A stretch of 64,000 nucleotides of DNA from Brucella anthropi ATCC 49188. Its GTDB lineage: Bacteria > Pseudomonadota > Alphaproteobacteria > Rhizobiales > Rhizobiaceae. The stretch lies in assembly GCF_000017405.1 (NCBI RefSeq), contig NC_009668.1, positions 1 to 64,000 of the forward strand, in the 5' to 3' direction. Shown here one piece after another: positions 34,231 to 43,725 of the stretch (its first letter is position 1; the number at the start of each line of letters is the position of its first letter). The notes below the pieces were generated by a model. The model was not told the origin of the DNA. It saw only the letters and a list, made by a program, of their open reading frames with translations, and did not search any database. Both the position numbers and the translations under genes were made by a program.

Positions 34231-34497
34231 TCATTCCTGCGGAAGAGCGACGCGGCGACGCGCAACCATGCGGAAACGGATGTATCCGATAACGGTGATG
34301 ATCAGCCAGGCAACCTGTGAGATGAAGGAGCCGAGGTTGAAATTCCAGGCAAGCGAATAGATCAGCGCGACCCCGCCCAAAACATTCAGCAACGGAATGA
34401 CCGGATCATCGACGGTAAAAATACGCAATTGAATCAGCGCATAGCCCAGAAGGTAAAAGAACGCGCCCACCAAGCCGACCACATCCGGCAAACCCAT
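34231..34497 (-). CDS. Small membrane protein, CBU_0592-like
   Basis: An 88-residue protein with three predicted transmembrane helices (VVGLVGAFFYLLGYALIQL, IPLLNVLGGVALIYSLAW, FISQVAWLIITVIGYIRF) and a basic C-terminus. The pattern matches a small conserved bacterial membrane family often labelled CBU_0592-like; its function is unknown. A clear ribosome site (GGAGATCGAAA) precedes ATG 34497. It is convergent with the LysR gene and divergent from the peptide transporter operon. Confidence 0.75.
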   Translation of the reverse strand: MGLPDVVGLVGAFFYLLGYALIQLRIFTVDDPVIPLLNVLGGVALIYSLAWNFNLGSFISQVAWLIITVIGYIRFRMVARRRVALPQE

Positions 34498-34746
34498 TTT
34501 CGATCTCCAGGATCATCAAAATCTGAAAAAGCAGGGATTGCTTTCCTGAACGAAAAGCACCCCTGCCATCACTGTTGAACGCTCCTTTATTCCTGTTCGT
34601 GCAAATGCCAAGACACACATTTCGCATGGGGGTATGCACAAAAGTCATACCCAGAAATTCGACATCAACCCTTGAAAATAAGGGCTCCAGTGAGCTACCC
34701 CACCCGCAAAAGCCAATAAGCTATGACTTAAACACAGGGGTACAGA

Positions 34747-36324
34747 ATGCCTGAGCAAAAAAGCCAGTTTCAATTGACACGCCGCTCTTTCATGTCGGGC
34801 GCAGCCGGCTTTGGCCTTGTTGCGGCAAGTGGCATGAGTGGCCTTATCAATTCTGCAATGGCCGCAGAAGGTGATGGCACACCAAAGAAAGGCGGAGTGC
34901 TCAAGCTCGGCATTGGAGGCGGCTCCACCACAGATAATTTCGATCCGCGCCTGCTGAAGGATTGGGTTCCGGTCAATCAGGCTTACATGCTGATGAACGG
35001 CCTTGTCGAAATCGACGCCAACAACAAGGCTGTGCCTGAGCTGTTTGAAAGCTGGGAACCGTCTGCCGACGCCAAGGAATGGACCTTCAAGGTTCGTCAG
35101 GGCGTGACCTTCCACAATGGCAAGACGCTCGACGCTGACGACATCATCTATTCGATCAACCTGCATCGCGGCGAAACCACATCCGGTGCTCGTTCGCTCG
35201 CTTCGGAATTTACCGATGTCGTCAAGGTTGATGCCGCTACAGTCAAGATTACGCTGACGAGCGGCAACGCCGATCTGCCTTACATCCTGTCCGATTATCA
35301 CTTCCTCGTGGTTCCCAAGGACTGGACCGATTTCAACAAGCCGGTCGGCACCGGTCCTTTTGTCTTCGAGCGTTTCCAGCCGGGCGTGCGTTCGCGTTTC
35401 ACGCGTAATGAAAGCTACTGGAAGCCCAATACGGCCTGGGTCGATGCAGTTGAAGTCATCGTCATCAATGATGTGTCGGCCCGTACCAACGCCATGATGT
35501 CCGGTCAGGTGCACGCCATCAATCAGCTTGATTTCAAAACCGTCGATCTGCTCAAGCGCAATCCGAACCTCAACATTGTCCAGTCGTCCGGCGGCCAGCA
35601 TTTCTCCTTCCTGATGGACTGCACGCAGGTGCCGTTCACCGACAACAACGTCCGCCTTGCCGTCAAGCACGCCATCGACCGGGAGCAACTGCTCAAGACA
35701 GCCTTGCGCGGCTACGGACGCTTGGGTAACGACAATCCGATCCCGAGCACCGACCCGTTCTTCGACGCTGCACTGCCGCAGCGTGCCTATGATCCGGAAA
35801 AGGCAAAGTTCTATCTGAAGCAGGCTGGTATGGATTCGCTGAAAATTCAGCTTTCGGCTTCTGACGCAGCCTTCACTGGCGCCGTCGATGCAGCCGCGAT
35901 CTTCCGCACTGCTGCAGCCAAGTCAGGGATCGAGATCGATATCAAGCGTGAGCCAGCCGACGGATATTGGGACAATGTCTGGATGAAGGCACCGTTCTGC
36001 ATGTCTTATCGTGGTGGTCGCCCGACTGCTGATCAGGCCCTGTCGGTCGCTTATGCATCCAACGCATCGCAAAACGATACGCATTGGAAGAGCGCTGATT
36101 TCGACGCCAAATTGCTCGAAGCCCGTGCAATGCTCGATCAGGCCAAGCGCAAGGAAATCTATGCCGAGCTGCAGGCCATGATCAGCAATGATGGCGGCGC
36201 GCTAATCCCAATGTTCGGCGACTATCTCGACGCCACCTCCAAGAAGCTCAAGGGCGTCACCACGCATCCGATGTTCAATCTGATGGGCGCTCGCCTTGCC
36301 GAAAAAGTCTGGCTGGAAGCATAA
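34747..36324 (+). CDS. Peptide-type ABC transporter substrate-binding protein (family 5), Tat-exported
   Basis: A 525-residue periplasmic protein with a twin-arginine signal (LTRRSFMSGAAGFGLVAASG, cleavage near NSAMAA, residue ~40). Family-5 blocks are GLVEIDANNKAVPELFESWEPSADAKEWTFKVRQGVTFHNGKTLDADDIIYSI and VGTGPFVFERFQPG. It is the first gene of an operon with two permeases, a double ATPase and a CocE/S15-type hydrolase. Its stop overlaps the next start (TAATG). Export in folded form may reflect a cofactor or rapid folding. The ligand is probably a peptide given the linked peptidase-like enzyme. Confidence 0.93.
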   Translation: MPEQKSQFQLTRRSFMSGAAGFGLVAASGMSGLINSAMAAEGDGTPKKGGVLKLGIGGGSTTDNFDPRLLKDWVPVNQAYMLMNGLVEIDANNKAVPELFESWEPSADAKEWTFKVRQGVTFHNGKTLDADDIIYSINLHRGETTSGARSLASEFTDVVKVDAATVKITLTSGNADLPYILSDYHFLVVPKDWTDFNKPVGTGPFVFERFQPGVRSRFTRNESYWKPNTAWVDAVEVIVINDVSARTNAMMSGQVHAINQLDFKTVDLLKRNPNLNIVQSSGGQHFSFLMDCTQVPFTDNNVRLAVKHAIDREQLLKTALRGYGRLGNDNPIPSTDPFFDAALPQRAYDPEKAKFYLKQAGMDSLKIQLSASDAAFTGAVDAAAIFRTAAAKSGIEIDIKREPADGYWDNVWMKAPFCMSYRGGRPTADQALSVAYASNASQNDTHWKSADFDAKLLEARAMLDQAKRKEIYAELQAMISNDGGALIPMFGDYLDATSKKLKGVTTHPMFNLMGARLAEKVWLEA

Positions 36325-37271
36325 TGTTCGTTCTAATTCTCAAGCGTGTGGGGCTCGGGCTCCTCACGCTGTTCCTCGTGTCGGCGTTGATTTTCGCCGG
36401 CACGCAGATTCTGCCGGGTGATGTGGCGTCCGCCATTCTCGGTCAGAATGCCACGCCGGAAGCGCTTGCCACTTTGCGCGAAAGCCTCGGTCTCAATCAA
36501 CCGGTCCTCGCACGCTATTTCGCGTGGCTTGCAGGTTTCGTGACCGGTGATCTTGGCACCTCACTTGCCAACCAGCAGCCAGTTGCCGATCTTTTGTGGC
36601 CACGCTTCTGGAATACGATGGCACTGGCAGCCTTTGCCGCGGTCGTCAGCGTTCCAATCGCCATCCTTCTCGGCCTTGTCACCGCGGTCAAACGCGGCGG
36701 TATTTTCGACCGTGTTATCAACATTGTGGCGCTGGCCTTCGTTTCACTGCCTGAATATTTCCTCGGCCTGTTGCTGATCCTGTTCCTGTCGATCCGCTTC
36801 AACCTGCTGCCAAGCCTCGCCGACACCTATGAAGGCATGACCTTCCTCGAATGGATTCAGGCCACGGCCCTGCCCGCATTGACGCTGGTTCTCGTGACCG
36901 TTGCGCAGATGATGCGCATGACCCGCACGGCCGTTTTGTCGGTGATGGATCAGGCCTATGTCGAAACGGCATATCTCAAAGGACTTCGCACCAAGCGCGT
37001 TGTGACCAAGCACGCCTTGCCCAATGCGGCGGCGCCTATCGTCAATGTGGTGGCGTTCAACATCGCCTACCTCATCACCGGTGTGGTGCTTGTCGAAGCT
37101 GTTTTCAACTATAACGGCCTTGGCCGCTTCATGGTTGATGCCGTTTCAAAGCGTGACCTTCCGCTCGTGCAGGCTGCGGCCCTCGTCTTTGGCGCGGCCT
37201 ATGTCATTCTCAATATCATCGCCGATGTCGCTGCCATCGCGCTCAATCCGCGTCTGAGGCACCCCCGATGA
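36324..37271 (+). CDS. Peptide-type ABC transporter permease (DppB-like)
   Basis: A 315-residue inner-membrane subunit beginning MFVLILKRVGLGLLTLFLVSALIFAGTQILPGDV, the conserved N-terminal pattern of this family. The coupling loop is YVETAYLKGLRTKRVVTKHALPNAAAPIV near residue 210 and EAVFNYNGLGRF follows. Start and stop overlap those of its neighbours by 1 and 4 bp, so the operon is tightly coupled. Confidence 0.93.
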   Translation: MFVLILKRVGLGLLTLFLVSALIFAGTQILPGDVASAILGQNATPEALATLRESLGLNQPVLARYFAWLAGFVTGDLGTSLANQQPVADLLWPRFWNTMALAAFAAVVSVPIAILLGLVTAVKRGGIFDRVINIVALAFVSLPEYFLGLLLILFLSIRFNLLPSLADTYEGMTFLEWIQATALPALTLVLVTVAQMMRMTRTAVLSVMDQAYVETAYLKGLRTKRVVTKHALPNAAAPIVNVVAFNIAYLITGVVLVEAVFNYNGLGRFMVDAVSKRDLPLVQAAALVFGAAYVILNIIADVAAIALNPRLRHPR

Positions 37272-38086
37272 AAAAGTCTATTCCCCTGACGGCGTGGGTC
37301 GGTCTTGCGATCGTCGCGCTCTGCCTCCTGATGTTTCTGTTCGGCCCGCTAATCGCGCCTTATGGTCAGGAAGAAATCGTTGGTGCACCGTTTGATCCGC
37401 CATCGGCACAGTTCTGGTTCGGTCTCGATCAGAATGGTCGCGACATGCTCTCGCGCTTGCTCTTCGGTGCGCAGATGTCGATTGGCGTGTCGCTCGCAGC
37501 GTCGCTCCTGTCGTTCAGCGTTGGGGTGCCGCTCGGCTTCCTTGCAGCCATCTTCGGCGGCTGGGTCGATACGATCCTTTCGCGCATCGTCGATACCGTC
37601 ATGTGCATTCCGGTGCTCATTTCGGCGCTCGTCATCCTGCAGGCGCTCGGCTCGTCACTGCCGGTTCTGATCATCACCATCGCATTGCTTGATTCCACCC
37701 GCGTGTTTCGTTTGGCACGCATCGTGGCGCAGGGCGTCAATGTGCTGGAATATGCTGAAACCGCCCGTCTCCGTGGCGAAGGTCTTGGCTGGTTGATCTG
37801 GCGTGAAATCCTGCCGAATACGCTGCCGCCGCTGATTGCGGAATTCGGCCTGCGTTTTTGCTTCACCTTCCTTTTCGTGGCCGGTCTGTCGTTCCTTGGC
37901 CTTGGCATTCAGCCGCCATTCGCGGACTGGGGCGGCATGGTGAAGGACAACCAGCAGGCTATTCTCTACGGCCTCTACGCACCGCTTTTCCCGGCGGCTG
38001 CAATCGCCATCCTCACCGTTGGCGTCAACCTCGTCGCTGACTGGCTTTTGGCCGGACGCACGACCACGCAGGGAGCTGATCGATGA
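37268..38086 (+). CDS. Peptide-type ABC transporter permease (DppC-like)
   Basis: A 272-residue inner-membrane subunit. FWFGLDQNGRDMLSRLLFGAQMSIGVSL near residue 55 is the characteristic second-subunit block. The coupling motif is YAETARLRGEGLGWLIWREILPNTLPPLI and FLGLGIQPPFADWGGM follows. ATG 37268 overlaps the preceding stop (ATGA), and the end overlaps the ATPase start by 4 bp. Confidence 0.93.
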   Translation: MKKSIPLTAWVGLAIVALCLLMFLFGPLIAPYGQEEIVGAPFDPPSAQFWFGLDQNGRDMLSRLLFGAQMSIGVSLAASLLSFSVGVPLGFLAAIFGGWVDTILSRIVDTVMCIPVLISALVILQALGSSLPVLIITIALLDSTRVFRLARIVAQGVNVLEYAETARLRGEGLGWLIWREILPNTLPPLIAEFGLRFCFTFLFVAGLSFLGLGIQPPFADWGGMVKDNQQAILYGLYAPLFPAAAIAILTVGVNLVADWLLAGRTTTQGADR

Positions 38087-39690
38087 GCAAGGATATCGTT
38101 CTTTCAATCTCCGACCTCGTCGTCAAAGCACCCAATGACGCAACGCTTGTCGATCATGTCGATGTGACGCTGAAGCGTGGCGAAGTGCTTGGCCTTATTG
38201 GCGAGTCCGGCGCAGGCAAATCCACCATTGGCCTTGCCGCGATGGGCTATGGCCGTGGCGGCTGCAGGATCGCTGAAGGCACAGTTGTCGTTGACGATAT
38301 TTCGTTGATGGACGGCACCCGCGAGACCCGTGAAAAGGTGCGCGGCGCACGCATCGCCTATGTGGCACAAAGTGCGGCGGCGTCGTTTAATCCGGCGCAC
38401 CGCATCGGCGATCAGATCATGGAAGGCCCGCTCTATCACGGCCTCATGACCAAAGCCGAAGCAAAGAGCTGGATGCTGGAGTTGCTGCATACATTGCAGC
38501 TTCCCGATGCCGAAACCTTTGGCGATCGCTATCCGCATCAGGTTTCCGGCGGACAGTTGCAGCGCGCGATGGTTGCTATGGCCATGTCCTGCCGCCCGGA
38601 TATTCTGGTGCTGGACGAGCCGACAACCGCGCTTGACGTCACGACCCAGATCGAAGTGCTGGCACTTCTGCGCAGCCTGATCCAGCGTTACAACACTGCC
38701 GCTCTTTACATTACGCATGACCTTGCAGTCGTGGCCCAAATTGCCGACCGCATCATGGTTCTGCGTCACGGCAAGATGGTAGAGCTTGGTTCTGCAGAAG
38801 AAATTCTCGAAGCGCCAAAGCAGGACTATACCCAGCGTCTGGTGTCTGAGCGTGAATCGAGTATTTCGGGCGAGCAGGCCGAACACAAGACCGGCGAAAT
38901 CCTGCTCGAAGTGAAAAACGCAACCGCCTATTACGGCAAGAAGCTCGTCCTGACCGATGTGGGTTGCTACATCCGTCGCGGCGAAACGCTCGCGGTCGTG
39001 GGTGAATCCGGTTCCGGAAAATCAACGCTTGCGCGCATTATTGCAGGCCTGCCGCCACACTCAAGCGGTATCATCACGCTTGCCGGGCAGCGGCTGGAAG
39101 CGAACTACAAAAAGCGCACGCGCGAAGAACTGCGCCGCATTCAGCTGGTTTACCAGCTTCCGGACGTGGCATTGAACCCACGCCAGACCGTTGGTGAGAT
39201 CATCGGTCGTCCGATGAAGTTCTATTTCGGCATGAATGAGGACCAGCGCGAGATCGAGGTCAAACGTCTGCTTGAACTCATCGGCCTGCCTGCCGACTTT
39301 GCGAACCGCCTTCCGGGCGCACTTTCAGGCGGGCAGAAGCAGCGTGTGTGTATCGCCCGTGCGCTGGCAGCAAAGCCTGATCTCATCATCTGCGATGAAG
39401 TCACCTCGGCGCTCGATCCGCTCGTGGCTGAGGAAATTCTCAGACTTCTGCGCAAGTTGCAGGACGAATTGCACGTGTCATATCTCTTCATCACCCACGA
39501 CCTTGGCGTCGTCCGTCGGCTCGCCGACCGCACCATGGTGATGCAGAAGGGCAAGGTGGTCGAAACCGGCACCACGAAGGCAATCTTCGAACCGCCTTAC
39601 GAGCCCTATACGGAGCAGCTCATCACATCCGTTCCGGAGCTGCGCCGCGACTGGCTGGACGACATACTCAAGGCTCGCGCCGCCAGCTAA
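38083..39690 (+). CDS. Peptide-type ABC transporter ATP-binding protein, two fused ATPase domains
   Basis: A 535-residue fusion of DppD- and DppF-type domains. Domain 1 (~5-265) has Walker A GESGAGKS, signature VSGGQLQRAMVA, Walker B ILVLDEPTTALD and YITHDLAV. Domain 2 (~280-530) has GESGSGKST, LSGGQKQRVCIARA, LIICDEVTSALD and FITHDLGV. The linker at ~258-275 is acidic and polar. The fusion fixes the two ATPases at 1:1, in contrast to the two-gene arrangement of the other peptide system at 24173-25731. ATG 38083 overlaps the preceding stop. Confidence 0.95.
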   Translation: MSKDIVLSISDLVVKAPNDATLVDHVDVTLKRGEVLGLIGESGAGKSTIGLAAMGYGRGGCRIAEGTVVVDDISLMDGTRETREKVRGARIAYVAQSAAASFNPAHRIGDQIMEGPLYHGLMTKAEAKSWMLELLHTLQLPDAETFGDRYPHQVSGGQLQRAMVAMAMSCRPDILVLDEPTTALDVTTQIEVLALLRSLIQRYNTAALYITHDLAVVAQIADRIMVLRHGKMVELGSAEEILEAPKQDYTQRLVSERESSISGEQAEHKTGEILLEVKNATAYYGKKLVLTDVGCYIRRGETLAVVGESGSGKSTLARIIAGLPPHSSGIITLAGQRLEANYKKRTREELRRIQLVYQLPDVALNPRQTVGEIIGRPMKFYFGMNEDQREIEVKRLLELIGLPADFANRLPGALSGGQKQRVCIARALAAKPDLIICDEVTSALDPLVAEEILRLLRKLQDELHVSYLFITHDLGVVRRLADRTMVMQKGKVVETGTTKAIFEPPYEPYTEQLITSVPELRRDWLDDILKARAAS

Positions 39691-39698
39691 ACTACCGA

Positions 39699-39716
39699 TG
39701 CGGCGCTAATGCCGCA
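39699..39716 (+). terminator. Small hairpin between ATPase and hydrolase genes
   Basis: TGCGGC (39699-39704) pairs with GCCGCA (39711-39716) with a 6-nt loop in the 58-bp gap. It is probably intra-operonic and only weakly terminating. Confidence 0.35.
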
Positions 39717-39748
39717 CCGGCTCCTCTTTATTGAAATTGGAACCGATC

Positions 39749-41755
39749 ATGACCGTCAATATCACCGAGCACCTGTGGATCACTCTGAAAGATGGCACCC
39801 GTCTTGGCGCGCGCCTGTGGCTGCCTGAAGGTGCCGAGGCAAATCCCGTTCCTGCCGTGCTCGAATATATTCCATACCGCAAGCGTGATGGCACCCGTGG
39901 CCGCGATGAGCCAATGCATGGCTATTTCGCACAGAACGGCTATGCCGCAATCCGCGTCGACATGCGTGGTACGGGCGAATCCGATGGACATATGGCTGAC
40001 GAATACATCCAGCAGGAGCAGGATGACGCGCTCGAAGTCATCGCCTGGATTGCGGATCAGCCTTGGTGCAGCGGCAATGTCGGCATGATGGGCAAGAGCT
40101 GGGGTGGCTTCAACGGTCTTCAGGTCGCAGCCTGCCGTCCACCAGCATTGAAGGCGATCATCACCGCCTATTCGACCGACGACCGTTTCCGCGACGACAT
40201 CCACTACATGGGCGGCCTGCTGCTCAACGATAATCTGTGGTGGGGCACCATCATGCTCGCCTATCAGTCGCGTCCGCTCGATCCGGCGATTGTGGGTGCC
40301 GGTTGGCGCGATGCATGGATTGAACGTCTGGAACGCCTGCCATTCTTCCCGGCGCTCTGGCTTGAACACCAGCATTACGATGAATACTGGAAGCATGGCT
40401 CGGTCTGCGAAGACTGGTCAGCAATCCAGTGCCCGGTTCTCGCCATTGGCGCATGGGCCGACAGTTACACCAATGCTGTTCCGCGCCTGCTCGAAAACCT
40501 GCAGGTTCCTGCGCGCGGTATTATCGGCCCTTGGGGCCATGTCTATCCGCAGGACGGCCTGCCGGGTCCGGCAATCGGCTTCCTGCAGGAAGCAGTGCGC
40601 TGGTGGGACCAGTGGCTCAAGGGCAAAGACACCGGCATCATGGACGAGCCGAAGCTGCGCGCCTATGTCTGCGACACCATTGAGCCGACTGGCTCCCGCG
40701 ACTTCACCAATGGACGCTGGGTTGGCGAACAGAACTGGCCTTCGACGGAAATCACGCCTAAGTCCTTCGCGCTTGGTGCAGATTTCACGCTGGGCAAGGC
40801 CGATGCCGCCAAGGCTGTGCTTTCGATTTCCTCGCCAAACAGCCACGGTAAGGCTGGCGGCGAATGGATGGCAACGGGTTGCCCTGGCGAACACCCGACC
40901 GATCAGCGTCTTGACGATGGCGGCTCGCTCAACTTCGACACAGCCGTCCTGACCGAAGACCTTGAAATTCTGGGTGCGCCGGTTGCTCGCCTGACATTTA
41001 CCGTTGATCAACCGGTTGCACAGGTTTCGCTGCGCCTGAGCGACGTTCTGCCGGATGGCCGCATCACCCGCGTCAGCTATCAGGTCTTCAACCTCAACCA
41101 CATCAACGGCCATGACAAGCCGGAAATGCTGGTGCCGGGCAAGACCTATAAAATCGCGATCAAGCTCAACGATAGTGGCTATAGCTTCAAGAAGGGCCAT
41201 CGCATCCGTCTTTCGGTTGCAACGGGTTACTGGCCGATGGTCTGGCCATCGCCAAAGCGCGTGATGCTGACGCTCGACACCGCCACATCGGTTCTCGATC
41301 TGCCCGTGCGCCTGCCGTCTGCTGACGATGCGAAGGTTTCCTTCCAGAAGCCAGCGCATGGCCCGGCAACACCGATGACCCAGCTTGATCCGGGCAGTGT
41401 GCGCCGCTGGACCGAACAGGATCACGTCACCGGCGAAACGCTCTATGTGACGGAAGGCATCGGCGGTCTGTTCGGCGAAGGCATCTTGCGCTTTGACGAT
41501 CTCGGCACACAGTTGAGCCACAGCCTCAAGCGCGAGCTGCGCGTCAATGACAATGACCCGCTGTCGGCATCCTATGTGCTGACACAGGCCTATCAGATGG
41601 GTCGTGAAGGTTGGATGATCGACATCGAAAGCATCACGAAGATGCATTCAGATGCTGAGAGTTTCTACATTTCCGGCGTACTGACGGCGAAGGAAAATGG
41701 TGAGACGGTCAAAATCCGCGAATGGAACCAGACTATTCCGCGCGACCATCTTTGA
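39749..41755 (+). CDS. CocE/NonD-family alpha/beta hydrolase (S15 peptidase-like)
   Basis: A 668-residue hydrolase without a signal peptide. The alpha/beta fold starts with TLKDGTRLGARLWLPEG and VLEYIPYRKRDGTRGRDEPMHGYFAQNGYAAIRVDMRGTGESDG. The nucleophile Ser lies in GKSWGG (~residue 116), and IIGPWGHVYPQDGLPGPAIGF probably carries the catalytic His. A C-terminal jelly-roll domain (EILGAPVARLTFTVDQPVAQVSLRLSDV) is typical of X-Pro dipeptidyl-peptidase and cocaine-esterase relatives. ATG 39749 has GGAA upstream; TTG 39731 is weaker. As the last gene of a peptide-uptake operon it likely cleaves an imported peptide or ester. Confidence 0.9.
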   Translation: MTVNITEHLWITLKDGTRLGARLWLPEGAEANPVPAVLEYIPYRKRDGTRGRDEPMHGYFAQNGYAAIRVDMRGTGESDGHMADEYIQQEQDDALEVIAWIADQPWCSGNVGMMGKSWGGFNGLQVAACRPPALKAIITAYSTDDRFRDDIHYMGGLLLNDNLWWGTIMLAYQSRPLDPAIVGAGWRDAWIERLERLPFFPALWLEHQHYDEYWKHGSVCEDWSAIQCPVLAIGAWADSYTNAVPRLLENLQVPARGIIGPWGHVYPQDGLPGPAIGFLQEAVRWWDQWLKGKDTGIMDEPKLRAYVCDTIEPTGSRDFTNGRWVGEQNWPSTEITPKSFALGADFTLGKADAAKAVLSISSPNSHGKAGGEWMATGCPGEHPTDQRLDDGGSLNFDTAVLTEDLEILGAPVARLTFTVDQPVAQVSLRLSDVLPDGRITRVSYQVFNLNHINGHDKPEMLVPGKTYKIAIKLNDSGYSFKKGHRIRLSVATGYWPMVWPSPKRVMLTLDTATSVLDLPVRLPSADDAKVSFQKPAHGPATPMTQLDPGSVRRWTEQDHVTGETLYVTEGIGGLFGEGILRFDDLGTQLSHSLKRELRVNDNDPLSASYVLTQAYQMGREGWMIDIESITKMHSDAESFYISGVLTAKENGETVKIREWNQTIPRDHL

Positions 41756-41763
41756 ATGGTCAC

Positions 41764-41801
41764 CACCAGCGTCAGTCCACTTTATTGGATTGACGCTGGT
41801 G
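41764..41801. terminator. Bidirectional terminator between hydrolase and RTX genes
   Basis: CACCAGCGTCAGTCCA (41764-41779) pairs with TGGATTGACGCTGGTG (41786-41801): 16 bp with one G-T pair and a 6-nt loop. It lies between two convergent genes. No long T-run flanks it, but the stem is strong. Confidence 0.7.
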
Positions 41802-41838
41802 ATGAAACGTATGCCGGACAGCACAATGCCAGTTCAAT

Positions 41839-43395
41839 TCAGCTGAACAAAACGTCGTCGGACGTCAACTCGCTCAGCAAGACACCTTCAATTACAATCC
41901 CATTCGTTGCGCCATCGATGCTGACGAAAACACCGTCTGGTGTATCAACTGACGCCGCGACGAAGCTGGCGAAATCAGTTATGACCTCAGTATCCCGGAA
42001 CAAAAGCACATCGCCACCTTGGACATCAAAGTCGGTGACGTGATCAATATCGTTGGATTGCAGTGATGCATTGTCCCAAATGAATGTATCGGCTTCAGTT
42101 CCACCGCTGAGAGTGTCTGCACCGGTTCCGCCCAATAATCGGTCAGAGCTTGCGCCACCATACAGTTTATCATCGCCCTCGCCACCGAGAAGGCTGTCCA
42201 GCCCAAACGCTCCATGGATCACGTCGTTGCCCCCGCGACCATTATAGGTATCGTTCCCACTCAAACCTTCACGATAACTCTCGATGCTGACGATGCGGTC
42301 GTCGCCGTTTCCGCCGAATACCTGAGCACCCTGATAGGCGGAGATGACGCTGATGTTGAACACCTCGGTCGAGTTATAGTCGGCGGCGTCGAATTTGAAA
42401 CCGGCTGCCACATCGTCGAAAGTGACGGCCAATGTATCAATACCGTCGCCTCCATCAATGGTGCCAAGTCCTCCATCCGAATAGATCGAAAACGTGTCGT
42501 TTCCGGCACCGCCGTGCATTTCAAACCAATAGCCACTATAGCCGCTGTCTATTGATCCTGCGGTGAAGTAGTCGTTTCCGTCGCCTCCAAACAAGGTATC
42601 GCCGTCCGTGCCCGTGTTTTGTAAATAGTCGTCGCCTGCTCCACCCAATAATATGTCGGTTCCAGCTCCGCCGTAGAGACGGTCATTGCCATCTCCTCCA
42701 TTCAGCGTGTCGTTACCTTCGTCGCCCATCAGGGTATCGTTTCCCCTGCCGCCGCTGAGCTTATCGTTGCCATCATTACCGGACAGCGTGTCATTGCCAT
42801 TACCGCCGTCGATCACATCATCACCGCTGCCGCCCTTGATCTGGTCGTCACCATCCCCGCCCAGTAGATTGTCGTGGCCCGCTCCACCAGTTATCTGGTC
42901 GTTGCCAGTACCGCCTCGCACATAATCATTGCCCGCGCCTGCATGTATGTTGGCAAACTGGAAGCCCGTAGCGTCGATAGTATCATTGCCCGCGCCGGTC
43001 TTGAGGTTGAGGCGTTCCAGATCGGTGAAGTAGAGGTGATCAAAGCTTGAGCTGCCATCTCCCCAATAGGCATGCCCCTGCATTGCGTTAAACGCAACTG
43101 AGTCTGAACGATTGGATAAATCGGTAACGAGCGTATCAACCCCTTCACCACCTCTTGCCGCACCGCCCGAAAAATTGAATATGAGGCGGTCGTTGCCGCT
43201 GGCGCCGTTTAATTCATCGAACTCCGGCACATTGCGCCATGTTGTTGTCAGGACGTCATCGCCCGCACCGCCGTCGATGATATCGCTACCAAGACCTCCG
43301 TCGACGATGTCATTTCCCGCAAGGGCCCAGATGCGGTCATTCTCTTCCGTGTCAAATATAGTATCGGCGTCATTGGTTCCAACGATCTTCGGCAT
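41839..43395 (-). CDS. RTX (hemolysin-type calcium-binding) repeat protein
   Basis: A 518-residue acidic protein built largely from GGxGxDxLxGG nonapeptides. A dense block lies at about residues 150-280, and further repeats appear near residues 20-55 and 420-460. Such repeats form calcium-binding parallel beta-rolls and are found in proteins exported by type I secretion through an uncleaved C-terminal signal. The C-terminal ~80 residues ([32 protein letters not shown]) fit that signal region. No enzymatic domain is visible. I chose ATG 43395, preceded by GTAGGAGGACATGCG. The longer reading from 43491 lacks such a site. No type I secretion genes are nearby. Confidence 0.9.
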   Translation of the reverse strand: MPKIVGTNDADTIFDTEENDRIWALAGNDIVDGGLGSDIIDGGAGDDVLTTTWRNVPEFDELNGASGNDRLIFNFSGGAARGGEGVDTLVTDLSNRSDSVAFNAMQGHAYWGDGSSSFDHLYFTDLERLNLKTGAGNDTIDATGFQFANIHAGAGNDYVRGGTGNDQITGGAGHDNLLGGDGDDQIKGGSGDDVIDGGNGNDTLSGNDGNDKLSGGRGNDTLMGDEGNDTLNGGDGNDRLYGGAGTDILLGGAGDDYLQNTGTDGDTLFGGDGNDYFTAGSIDSGYSGYWFEMHGGAGNDTFSIYSDGGLGTIDGGDGIDTLAVTFDDVAAGFKFDAADYNSTEVFNISVISAYQGAQVFGGNGDDRIVSIESYREGLSGNDTYNGRGGNDVIHGAFGLDSLLGGEGDDKLYGGASSDRLLGGTGADTLSGGTEADTFIWDNASLQSNDIDHVTDFDVQGGDVLLFRDTEVITDFASFVAASVDTPDGVFVSIDGATNGIVIEGVLLSELTSDDVLFS

Positions 43396-43725
43396 CGCAT
43401 GTCCTCCTACTGAAGATAGCAGAAGTATGGGCGAATATTTCATCATAGTTAAATAAGATAATATTACATTCAAAACTATTTTGATTATCAAAGTAATTTA
43501 ATGATAGATATTATGGTATACGGAAGGTAATTGTAAATTATAAGTCGACTTGGTTGTTAGCCGATATTCTCATCGAAGCGAAGTGCGATTTGGAACGGGA
43601 ACTTCGATTATTTTCATCCAGATGGATGCTTCATCGACCGCAACTGACCGGTGTATGGACGGTACGATTAGGCTTCGTACTCAGTCCCTATTGCAATAGC
43701 AGTGCGCGCTTGCTTAATTGAAAAA
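43396..43725. other. Gene-free divergent intergenic region
   Basis: 330 bp between the RTX gene and a divergent LysR gene. The first ~120 bp are AT-rich and probably carry the RTX promoter; no box can be assigned with confidence. No reading frame is supported. Confidence 0.45.

Noticed and set aside
40418..41647. 409-codon minus-strand open frame
   Set aside because: Antisense shadow of the CocE/S15-type hydrolase; no recognisable motif.
41900..43350. CRISPR-like regular repeats
   Set aside because: The periodicity comes from RTX codons for GGxGxDxLxGG in one reading frame; repeats are imperfect and have no spacers.
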